Shown one piece after another: positions 8,280 to 15,275 of a DNA stretch of 36,037 nt. Position 1 is the first letter of the stretch. Each line of letters begins with the position of its first letter. A model generated the notes under the pieces. That model did no database searches and was not told the DNA's origin. It worked only from the letters and a program-made list of their open reading frames with translations. The translations under genes were made by a program, and so were the position numbers. The DNA is from Mycobacterium persicum. Lineage in GTDB: Bacteria > Actinomycetota > Actinomycetes > Mycobacteriales > Mycobacteriaceae. The stretch spans positions 1-36,037 of the forward strand of contig NZ_MVIF01000059.1 of the NCBI RefSeq assembly GCF_002086675.1, given 5' to 3'.

Positions 8280-9224
8280 ATGCACTTCGCCGGCGTCGAT
8301 CTGGCCTGGGCCACTGCCAACCCGACCGGAGTGGCAGTACTCGACGCCGACGGTGTCCTGGCGCACATCTGCGCTGGCCGCGACGACTCCTCGGTGCTGG
8401 CGGCGTTGCGGCCGTACACGGCCGGCCCCTGCCGGGTCGCGTTCGACGCGCCGCTGGTGGTGACCAACCCGTCGGGTCAACGGCCGGCCGAGACCGCACT
8501 CAACCGCGACTTCCGCGCGTTCGAGGCTGGTGCGCATCCGACGAATACCGGAAAACCCGAGTTCGCCGACGGGCCACGCGCGGCACGGCTCGCCGGTGCG
8601 CTGGACCTGGACATCGATCCGTTCTCGGCGGGCCCCCGGCGGGCCATCGAGGTATACCCGCATGCGGCGACGGTGGCGCTGTTCCGGCTGTCCCGCACGC
8701 TGAAGTACAAGGCCAAGCCCGGCCGCGGTGTCGAGCAGCTCAAATCGGAACTGCTTCGGTTGATGGACGGCATCGAGGGACTCGAAAACACCCGAACGCC
8801 GCTGCGGGTGACCGGTCATGGCGACTGGGTGTCGTTGCGCCGGCACGTGCGGGCCGCCGGGCGCAAGTGCGAACTGCGCCGCGCCGAAGACCCGATCGAC
8901 GCCGTCGTCTGCGCATACGTCGCGCTGTACGCCGAACGCCGCCCGTCCGACATCACCGTCTACGGGGACTTCGCGACCGGCTACATCGTCACGCCGACGT
9001 TGCCCGCAGCGCTACACCCGGATCGGCCGTTGGTCGACCGGCGCAAGCACCTCGATGAGATCGACCACGGTCGCCAGCGCGGCGCTGCGCGCGTCGCGCC
9101 CTTCGACCAGCGCAGAGACCACCGAACCGTCGACCGCGCAGATCAGGGTGCACACCAGTTCGATGCGCACCGACCGGCCGGATCGCTCGATGGCCTCGGC
9201 AACCGCCTCGGCACGCTGGCGTAG
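8280..9224 (+). CDS. DUF429 family protein (Rv0776c-like) with an antisense-overlapping C-terminal tail
   Basis: Begins MHFAGVDLAW, with the acidic RNase H-like start (GVDLA) seen in DUF429 proteins. Conserved-looking blocks follow: VAFDAPLVV, RRAIEVYPH and RAEDPIDAVVCAYVAL. DUF429 is predicted to have an RNase H-like fold; no reaction is established. The ATG at 8280 is chosen because it gives the conserved N-terminus and lies 66 bp from the divergent purB start. The expected domain ends around residue 242 (YIVTPTLP). The frame continues another ~72 residues of Arg/Asp/His-rich sequence to TGA at 9224, running 213 bp into the 3' end of the oppositely oriented TetR gene. That tail looks like read-through into antisense rather than a domain. 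Confidence 0.82.
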   Translation: MHFAGVDLAWATANPTGVAVLDADGVLAHICAGRDDSSVLAALRPYTAGPCRVAFDAPLVVTNPSGQRPAETALNRDFRAFEAGAHPTNTGKPEFADGPRAARLAGALDLDIDPFSAGPRRAIEVYPHAATVALFRLSRTLKYKAKPGRGVEQLKSELLRLMDGIEGLENTRTPLRVTGHGDWVSLRRHVRAAGRKCELRRAEDPIDAVVCAYVALYAERRPSDITVYGDFATGYIVTPTLPAALHPDRPLVDRRKHLDEIDHGRQRGAARVAPFDQRRDHRTVDRADQGAHQFDAHRPAGSLDGLGNRLGTLA

Positions 9225-9629
9225 GTTGCGGCGCATACTTTCCCGCAACGCGGGCAGGCGGGTGCAGGCGATATGCCGCTCGTATCGCGATATCAGCTGT
9301 TCGGCGAGCCCCGCGCCGTCCACGTCCCCGACAAGAAGGTCGACCAGCACTTCACCGGTGGTCTCGGGTCCCCGGCGCCGCCGCGGCAGCGCGTTGACCC
9401 GGGCCCGCAACTGCGCCACCTCGATCATCCCGATGTGTTCGACCGCACGGGCGATCAGATCGTCAAGGGACGAAAAGTAGTAGGTGGTAGAGGCCAACGG
9501 CAGCCCGGCGCGCCGGGCGACGGCCCGGTGGCGCACCGCTTCGAAGCCACCCTCACCAAGCAGCTCAGCGGCGGCGCTTACCAACGCATACCGCCGACGT
9601 ACTCCTTTTGGAGTAACTGCTGCCGTCAC
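9012..9629 (-). CDS. TetR/AcrR-family transcriptional regulator (Rv0775-like)
   Basis: A 205-residue regulator. The N-terminal helix-turn-helix domain spans about residues 8-55, with the family pattern RRYALVSAAAELLGEGGFEAV, then the recognition region ARRAGLPLASTTYYFSSLDDL. The rest is an all-helical ligand domain. The start is the GTG at 9627-9629, immediately before TAAVTPKG; a longer open frame upstream has no TetR features and crosses the divergent esterase start. Only 61 bp separate this start from the esterase start, a classic arrangement for a regulator controlling itself and its divergent neighbour. The ligand is unknown. Its 3' end is overlapped by the DUF429 gene on the other strand. 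Confidence 0.92.
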   Translation of the reverse strand: MTAAVTPKGVRRRYALVSAAAELLGEGGFEAVRHRAVARRAGLPLASTTYYFSSLDDLIARAVEHIGMIEVAQLRARVNALPRRRRGPETTGEVLVDLLVGDVDGAGLAEQLISRYERHIACTRLPALRESMRRNLRQRAEAVAEAIERSGRSVRIELVCTLICAVDGSVVSALVEGRDARSAALATVVDLIEVLAPVDQRPIRV

Positions 9630-9690
9630 GCCCACCCATGCTGCCAGTGAAATTGGTACTGCATTGCCATTTTCGCTAAACGGCCATGGC
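9630..9690. promoter_or_regulatory. Divergent TetR/esterase promoter region
   Basis: This 61-bp gap must hold signals for both divergent genes. It contains an imperfect inverted repeat, AAATTGG (9650-9656) and CCATTTT (9667-9673), in a stretch richer in AT than its surroundings. It could be a TetR operator, but the arms are imperfect and the spacing is wide, so this is tentative. Confidence 0.35.
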
Positions 9691-10602
9691 ATGATGACCC
9701 GCATGCCGGAGTTAAGTCGCCGCGCCGTGCTCGGTCTTGGCGCCAGTGCGACGCTTGGCGCAGGCGGGGTATTCGCACTCGACATACTCTTCCAGCCACG
9801 AACTTCGCATGCCTCACCGGCGCCGGTGATTGGCACAAACGTTCCGTTGGCGCCGACACGGCCGCTCGATCCACCGCCGCCGGCTCAGGCCGCGCCGACG
9901 ATGACCACCGGCTCGTTCGTGTCGGCGGCACGCGGAGGCATCTCGACGAATTGGGCGATCGCACGTCCGCCGGGCCAAACCAGGCCGCTGCGGCCGGTGA
10001 TCGCGCTGCACGGCAAGGGCAGCGACGCGGCCACGGTGATGGCCGGCGGCGTCGAACAGGGCCTGGCACAGGCCGTCAACGCCGGGCTACCGCCGTTTGC
10101 TGTGGTGGCAGTCGACGGGGGCGGCAGCTACTGGCATAAACGGGCTTCCGGCGAGGATTCCGGGGCCATGGTGCTCAGTGAGCTAATCCCGCTGCTGGAC
10201 ACCCAGAACCTGGATACCTCGCGGGTGGCGTTTCTGGGCTGGTCGATGGGCGGTTACGGGGCGTTGCTGCTCGGCGGCCGGCTCGGACCGGCCCGGACCG
10301 CGGCGATCTGCGCGGTGAGCCCGGCGCTGTGGCTGTCGCCCGGCGCGGCGGCACCGGGCGCGTTCGACGGGGCCGACGACTTTGCGGCGAACTCGGTGTT
10401 CGGCATGCCGGCGCTGGGTTCCATTCCGATCCGGGTGGATTGCGGCGACAGCGATCCCTTCTATTCGGCGACCAAACAGTTCATCGCCCAACTGCCGAAC
10501 CCGCCCGCGGGCGGCTTCTCCCCCGGCGGGCACAACGGTGGTTTTTGGAGCTCGCAGCTGCCCGCCGAGCTGACCTGGATGGCGCCGCTGCTGACGGCCT
10601 GA
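9691..10602 (+). CDS. Exported alpha/beta-hydrolase esterase (Rv0774c-like), probable Tat substrate
   Basis: About 303 residues. The N-terminus has a twin-arginine pattern (LSRRAVLGLG) and a hydrophobic segment ending near residue 30, so Tat-dependent export is likely. A Pro-rich linker follows. The hydrolase domain has an HGKGSD oxyanion region, the nucleophile elbow GWSMGGYG (Ser185) and a late GGHNGGFW with the probable catalytic His, as in the esterase D / putative esterase group. Three in-frame ATGs (9691, 9694, 9703) are possible; none has a strong ribosome-binding site, and 9691 is used. The frame is open further upstream, but that stretch is antisense to TetR. ggtA follows after 27 bp and probably forms an operon with it. 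Confidence 0.88.
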   Translation: MMTRMPELSRRAVLGLGASATLGAGGVFALDILFQPRTSHASPAPVIGTNVPLAPTRPLDPPPPAQAAPTMTTGSFVSAARGGISTNWAIARPPGQTRPLRPVIALHGKGSDAATVMAGGVEQGLAQAVNAGLPPFAVVAVDGGGSYWHKRASGEDSGAMVLSELIPLLDTQNLDTSRVAFLGWSMGGYGALLLGGRLGPARTAAICAVSPALWLSPGAAAPGAFDGADDFAANSVFGMPALGSIPIRVDCGDSDPFYSATKQFIAQLPNPPAGGFSPGGHNGGFWSSQLPAELTWMAPLLTA

Positions 10603-10629
10603 CCGCCCGGGGCGTGCGAGGATCGCCCG

Positions 10630-12219
10630 GTGAATCCGTTCGGTTGGAGTTTTCCCTACGCCTGGCCGCGAATGCCGATGCTGGGCCGAAACGTCGTCGC
10701 CACTTCACAGCCGCTCGGAGCCCAGGCCGGCCTGCGGATGCTCGCCGAAGGCGGCAACGCGGTCGACGCGGCTATCGCCACCGCCATCACCTTGACACTG
10801 GTGGAACCGGTGTCCAACGGCATCGGCTCCGATGTCTTCGCCATCGTCTGGGACGGCACGCGGCTACACGGGTTGAATGCCTCCGGCCGCTCACCTGCGG
10901 CGTGGACGCCGGAATACTTCGGCGACAACGGTGTTCCCGCGCTCGGCTGGAATTCGGTGACGGTACCGGGCGCCGTGTCGGCCTGGACCGACCTGCACGC
11001 CGAGTTCGGCAACCTGCCGTTCGAACGACTTTTTGAACCGGCTATTTCTTACGGCCGCAAGGGGTTTCCGGTGTCGCCGACCGTTGCCGCGCAATGGGAG
11101 GCCCAGGTACCCCTGTTCGCGTCGCAGCCCGGGTTCGCCGAGGCGTTCCTGCCGGGTGGCCGCGCGCCGAAACCCGGTGAGCTGTTCAGGTTTCCAGACC
11201 ACGCGGCCACCCTGGAGAAGATCGCCGCCAGCCGTGGTGACGCGTTCTACCGGGGAGAGCTGGCCGAAAAGCTCGAAGCGCACGCCAGAGCCAACGGCGC
11301 TGCGATGCGAGTCAGCGATCTGGCCGCCCATCGCGGCGACTGGGTGGGCACCATCACCGGAACATACCGCGGCTACACCATTCACGAGCTACCGCCCAAT
11401 GGCCAGGGCATCATCGCCCTGATCGCGCTCGGGATCCTCGAGCAGTTCGACATGGCTTCGCTGCCAGTCGATTCCGCGGACAGCGTGCATCTGCAGATCG
11501 AGGCGCTCAAGCTCGCATTCGCCGATGCGCAGGCGTATGTCGCCGATATCGACCACATGCCGCTGCTTCCGGAGCACCTGCTCGACGAACAGTACTTGCG
11601 GGGGCGCGCCGCGCTGATCGATCCCAAACACGCAAAGCCGGCCTCGGCTGGAAGCCCAAGGGGCGGAACCGTGTATCTCACCGCGGCAGATGCCTCCGGG
11701 ATGATGGTGTCGATGATCCAGTCGAACTACCTGGGCTTCGGGTCCGGTGTGGTGGTGCCCGGGACCGGCATCTCGCTGCAGAATCGCGGCTCGGGTTTTG
11801 CTGCGACGCAAGGTCATCCGAACCAGGTTGGGCCCGGCAAGCGGCCCTTCCACACCATCATTCCGGGGTTCGTGACCAAGGATGGCGCGCCGGTGCTGAG
11901 TTTCGGCGTGATGGGTGGCCAGATGCAACCACAGGGCCATGTGCAGGTGCTGGTCCGCATCGCCGACTACGGTCAGAACCCCCAGACGGCGTGCGACGGC
12001 CCACGATTCCGGTGGGTGCAGGGACTGCAGGTCTGCTGCGAAAACGGCTTTCCGCCGGCAACACTCGACGACTTGCGCAGCCGCGGGCATGCGCTGGTCA
12101 CGGTGGACGACTACAACCAGTTCGGCAGCTGCCAGGCGATCTGGCGTCTCAATGACGGATATGACGGATATGTCGCGGCCAGCGACCCGCGCCGCGACGG
12201 TCAGGCTGTGGCGTTCTGA
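10630..12219 (+). CDS. ggtA: Gamma-glutamyltransferase family protein
   Basis: A 529-residue Ntn-hydrolase of the GGT family, which normally self-cleaves to expose a catalytic threonine and then hydrolyses or transfers gamma-glutamyl or acyl groups. The N-terminal region has GGNAVDAAIATAITLTLVEP and the conserved GIGSDVF block. The processing Thr is in RGGTVYLTAADASG (Thr347), followed by QSNYLGFGSGVVVPGTG and the late FGVMGGQMQPQGH motif. No signal peptide is visible, unlike the exported classical GGTs, so it may act on another amide such as an acylated antibiotic or peptide; that is inference. It starts with a GTG at 10630, 27 bp after the esterase stop. The order matches Rv0773c-Rv0774c. 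Confidence 0.92.
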   Translation: MNPFGWSFPYAWPRMPMLGRNVVATSQPLGAQAGLRMLAEGGNAVDAAIATAITLTLVEPVSNGIGSDVFAIVWDGTRLHGLNASGRSPAAWTPEYFGDNGVPALGWNSVTVPGAVSAWTDLHAEFGNLPFERLFEPAISYGRKGFPVSPTVAAQWEAQVPLFASQPGFAEAFLPGGRAPKPGELFRFPDHAATLEKIAASRGDAFYRGELAEKLEAHARANGAAMRVSDLAAHRGDWVGTITGTYRGYTIHELPPNGQGIIALIALGILEQFDMASLPVDSADSVHLQIEALKLAFADAQAYVADIDHMPLLPEHLLDEQYLRGRAALIDPKHAKPASAGSPRGGTVYLTAADASGMMVSMIQSNYLGFGSGVVVPGTGISLQNRGSGFAATQGHPNQVGPGKRPFHTIIPGFVTKDGAPVLSFGVMGGQMQPQGHVQVLVRIADYGQNPQTACDGPRFRWVQGLQVCCENGFPPATLDDLRSRGHALVTVDDYNQFGSCQAIWRLNDGYDGYVAASDPRRDGQAVAF

Positions 12220-12268
12220 CCGGTCGCCCGCCGACCAAAGATGAACGCGAGGTAAACTCATAGAAAAC

Positions 12269-12303
12269 CTAGGGTGGCCTAACGGTAAAGTGCTGGGTAA
12301 TAT
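12269..12303 (+). promoter_or_regulatory. Candidate kinase promoter with iron-box-like element
   Basis: In the 135-bp gap before the kinase, CTAGGGTGGCCTAACGGTA (12269-12287) matches 12 of 19 positions of the mycobacterial IdeR iron-box consensus (my hand alignment). It has a small TAGG/CCTA dyad at its core. A TANNNT-type -10 hexamer, TAATAT, lies at 12298-12303, about 50 bp before the kinase start. No clear -35 is visible. The operator assignment is tentative. Confidence 0.35.
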
Positions 12304-12354
12304 CAGTCCCAGCTAATCGCAAACTGCGCTGAGAATGTACTCGGCATTCCGGTA

Positions 12355-13902
12355 ATGGACGGTGCGATGATTGGGTTAAGTCACCAAGGCCCGGGCATCG
12401 GGTTGAAAGCCGGTGAGATTTTTGCCGGATACACGATTGTCCGCTTGCTCGGCTCCGGGGGAATGGGCGAGGTCTACCTTGCCCAGCACCCACGGCTGCC
12501 GCGCCGCGAAGCGCTCAAGATTCTAGGCAGTGAAGTATCCGCTGACGACGACTATCGGCGGCGATTCATCAGAGAGGCGGACGTGGCGTCCGCGCTGTGG
12601 CATCCGAACATCGTGCGGGTCAACGACCGAGGCGAGTTCGATGGAAAGCTATGGATCTCGATGGACTTCGTCGACGGAACCGACGTAGCAAGCCTGTTGC
12701 GGAGCCGCTTTCCGGCCGGAATGCCGGCAGCTCAGGTAGCCACGATAATCGCCGCGATCGCAAGCGCACTCGACTACGCGCATCAGCACCACGATGTCAT
12801 GCACCGCGATGTCAGCCCCGCGAATATCCTGCTCGCCGAGCCGGACGGCGCCGATCAGCGGATTCTCTTGGGGGACTTCGGAATAGCACGGAGCATCGGC
12901 GAGACCAGTGGCCTGACCGCGACGAACATGACCATCGGCACGTTTCCCTACGCGGCGCCCGAACAGCTAACGGGCGAACCGATTGACGGACGCGCCGATC
13001 AGTACGCGCTAGCGGCCACCGCCTACCATCTGCTGACCGGATCGCCACTGTTCCCGCACACCAACCCGGCGGTTGTGATCAGCCGCCACCTGACCACCCC
13101 GCCTCCGGTACTGGCGCAGATCCATCCGCTGCTCGCGGCCTTCGACCCGGTGCTTGCCGTAGCGCTCGCCAAGGACCCTGCCGATCGCTTCGCTTGCTGT
13201 ACTGATTTCGCCGGTGCGTTCGCGCACGCAGCCCGTCGCGTCGAACATCCGATGGCGTCGGCTTCGACCCTGCCGAGACCCTTGGCGAGCCGGCCACTCA
13301 ACGGCGCTGCGGTGCCCTCGGCCGTGGCTGAGGCCGGCCCACGGCAGCGACGTAGTCGGTGGCGGCTCTTCGCCGCAGCATCAACGGTTATCGCGGTCAC
13401 CGCCGTCGGAGCCAGTGGCTACCCGTTCGACGCCGGCTCGATACCGGGCCCGCCGGCCGCACCGCCGACTGTGGCGTCGCCTCGGCAGGTGGCGGAGCAC
13501 CCGCCGCCACCCGCGGTGGCGCCGCCTCGGCAGGTGGCGGAGTACGTGCCGCCACCCGCAGCGGTTCAGCCACCAACAGTGCCGACGCGCAGGGATATTC
13601 CGCCCGCGGCATCCGCTGCGGTCGCGCCGACGCCCCGACGGCCGGCACCGGTCCCGCAGCAACCGACACCCAACCCCGAACAAACCTTCCTCGGTCTGGT
13701 GTCCCAGATTCCGGGTGTCATCGTCACCGATCCCGCGACTGCCGCCGCCACTGGCCGTGGCGTGTGCACCGACCTTCAAAACGGGGCGAGCCCCGATGAT
13801 GCCGCCGCCGCGACCGTCAACAACACCGGAATCTCGCCCGCACAGGCCGCCGCCGGTGTGAACGCGGCGATCACCGCCTTCTGCCCGCAACACCAGGGGT
13901 AG
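12355..13902 (+). CDS. Transmembrane Ser/Thr protein kinase with extracytoplasmic DUF732 domain
   Basis: A 515-residue PknF-like receptor kinase. The kinase domain spans about residues 24-290: glycine loop LGSGGMGEVY (33-41), ATP lysine in REALKIL (Lys55), helix-C glutamate (Glu74), catalytic loop HRDVSPAN (150-157, Asp152, Asn157), DFG at 174-176 and APEQ at 201-204. The usual HRDxK lysine is replaced by Ser154. A basic juxtamembrane segment leads to one membrane helix (about 338-357), a Pro-rich stalk with two tandem 15-residue units, then a C-terminal domain (about 443-512) with Cys471 and Cys510 resembling DUF732, a small secreted mycobacterial domain. It probably senses an envelope signal; substrate unknown. 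It is absent from this position in H37Rv. ATG 12355 is used; ATG 12367 is possible. Confidence 0.92.
   Translation: MDGAMIGLSHQGPGIGLKAGEIFAGYTIVRLLGSGGMGEVYLAQHPRLPRREALKILGSEVSADDDYRRRFIREADVASALWHPNIVRVNDRGEFDGKLWISMDFVDGTDVASLLRSRFPAGMPAAQVATIIAAIASALDYAHQHHDVMHRDVSPANILLAEPDGADQRILLGDFGIARSIGETSGLTATNMTIGTFPYAAPEQLTGEPIDGRADQYALAATAYHLLTGSPLFPHTNPAVVISRHLTTPPPVLAQIHPLLAAFDPVLAVALAKDPADRFACCTDFAGAFAHAARRVEHPMASASTLPRPLASRPLNGAAVPSAVAEAGPRQRRSRWRLFAAASTVIAVTAVGASGYPFDAGSIPGPPAAPPTVASPRQVAEHPPPPAVAPPRQVAEYVPPPAAVQPPTVPTRRDIPPAASAAVAPTPRRPAPVPQQPTPNPEQTFLGLVSQIPGVIVTDPATAAATGRGVCTDLQNGASPDDAAAATVNNTGISPAQAAAGVNAAITAFCPQHQG
13471..13560 (+). repeat. Two 45-bp tandem repeats in the kinase Pro-rich stalk
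   Basis: Two adjacent 45-bp copies (13471-13515 and 13516-13560) encode V-A-x-P-R-Q-V-A-E followed by a Pro-rich run. They differ at a few positions only, so the duplication is recent or maintained. Copy-number change here would alter the length of the extracytoplasmic stalk without disturbing the reading frame. Confidence 0.85.
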
Positions 13903-13925
13903 GGAACATTGCGCGGTCCCCGTAG

Positions 13926-15194
13926 CTAAACGCTGATCTTTCGCTCCGCGGCACGCAACCCGATGTCCTTCCGGAAGTGGCTGCCGGCTAACCGAATTGA
14001 GCCGAGGATGTCGTATGCGTGCGACCGTGCCGCTGACAGGTCCGCGCCGGTGCCCACCACCGACAGCACCCGGCCGCCGGATGACACGACGGTACCGTCC
14101 TCGCGCCGGACCGTCCCGGCGTGCAGTACACCTTCGGCTTCGGAGCCGACGACGACGTCGCCCACCCGGGGCCGCCCGGGATAGTTTTCGGCCGCCAGCA
14201 CCACCGCCACCGCGGCGCCGTCTCGCCAGCGCAATTCGCCGAACTCCGCCAATTTTCCGGTACCCGCCGCGTACAGCAACTGCCCCAGAGGCGACTCCAA
14301 CAGCGCCAGCACCGCCTGAGTCTCGGGATCGCCGAAACGACAGTTGAATTCGACCACCGCGGGACCCTTCGTGGTGATCGCCAGACCCGCATACAGCAAG
14401 CCACAGAACGGGCTGCCGCGCCGAACCAGTTCGGCCGCAACGGGTTCTACGATCTGACCGACCATCTCCCGGTAGACCTCGTCGGGCAGCCACGGCAGCG
14501 GCGCATACGCGCCCATACCACCGGTGTTGGGCCCGGTGTCACCCTCACCCACCCGCTTGAAGTCCTGCGCCGGCAGCAGCGGCACCACGGTCTCGCCGTC
14601 GACCACACAGAACAGCGACACTTCCGGGCCGTCGAGATAAGACTCCAGCAGCACCGGATGCCCGGACTCGAGCAGTCCCGCCGCGTGGGCGCGGGCGACA
14701 TCGCGGTCCGTCGTGACCACCACGCCCTTGCCCGCGGCCAGATGGTCGTCTTTGACCACCCAGGCCGCGTCGCCTGCGGGCGGCCCGAACCGATCCAGCG
14801 AGGCGTCCAAATGGGCTGGGTTGTCGACGATTTGGCTGGCGGCCGTGCGCACGCCGGCCGCGGCCATCACGTCCTTGGCGAAGGCCTTGGAACCTTCGAT
14901 GCGGGCGGCGTCCTTGCCGGGACCGAAGCAGACGATGCCGGCGGCGCGCACGGCGTCGGCCACCCCGAGCACCAGCGGCAGCTCGGGACCGATGACCACC
15001 ATGTCGGCTTGGACCCGCCGTGCCAGGGCGACGACGTCCTCGCCGGAGGTGATGTCGACATCGTGCTGTTCGGCCAGGCGGGCCGTACCGGCGTTGCCGG
15101 GAGCCACGATGAGGTGCGTGACCTGCGGATCTCTGGCCAGTGCCAACAGCAGGGCATGTTCACGGGCACCGGAGCCGATTACCAGGACGCGCAC
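13926..15194 (-). CDS. purD: Phosphoribosylamine-glycine ligase (GAR synthetase)
   Basis: Catalyses the ATP-dependent joining of phosphoribosylamine and glycine in purine synthesis. The 422 residues are full length for an ATP-grasp PurD. Visible motifs are the N-terminal VLVIGSGAREHAL and APGNAGTA, the ATP-grasp loop KDDHLAAGKGVVV, the PurD signature FKRVGEGDTGPNTGGMG near the centre, and the metal-binding EFNCRFGDPETQ. It starts at a GTG (15192-15194). Its stop is 23 bp from the convergent kinase stop. In H37Rv purD is next to the carboxymuconolactone-decarboxylase-like gene; here an HNH-endonuclease-like gene lies between them. Confidence 0.97.
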   Translation of the reverse strand: MRVLVIGSGAREHALLLALARDPQVTHLIVAPGNAGTARLAEQHDVDITSGEDVVALARRVQADMVVIGPELPLVLGVADAVRAAGIVCFGPGKDAARIEGSKAFAKDVMAAAGVRTAASQIVDNPAHLDASLDRFGPPAGDAAWVVKDDHLAAGKGVVVTTDRDVARAHAAGLLESGHPVLLESYLDGPEVSLFCVVDGETVVPLLPAQDFKRVGEGDTGPNTGGMGAYAPLPWLPDEVYREMVGQIVEPVAAELVRRGSPFCGLLYAGLAITTKGPAVVEFNCRFGDPETQAVLALLESPLGQLLYAAGTGKLAEFGELRWRDGAAVAVVLAAENYPGRPRVGDVVVGSEAEGVLHAGTVRREDGTVVSSGGRVLSVVGTGADLSAARSHAYDILGSIRLAGSHFRKDIGLRAAERKISV

Positions 15195-15275
15195 GAGACG
15201 TCAGAGTAGCCGGGGTCGGGTTGGGCCCAAGAGGCAGCACGCCACGCCGGATGCCGCACAGCTCGGTTTGGTGGG

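Noticed and set aside
8214..8846. N-terminal extension of purB by about 210 residues
   Set aside because: The open frame upstream of GTG 8213 is antisense to the DUF429 gene and lacks any lyase-family similarity; the conserved start GIPNVLASRY lies at 8213.
9630..9836. N-terminal extension of the TetR regulator by 69 residues
   Set aside because: It would cross the divergent esterase start and shows no TetR features; the family N-terminus begins at GTG 9629.
13903..13925. Terminator between the kinase and purD
   Set aside because: The 23-bp gap holds no convincing stem or T-run.
15195..15275. Purine riboswitch upstream of purD
   Set aside because: The 80-bp stretch before purD shows no conserved purine-aptamer core and mostly forms the 3' flank of the HNH gene.
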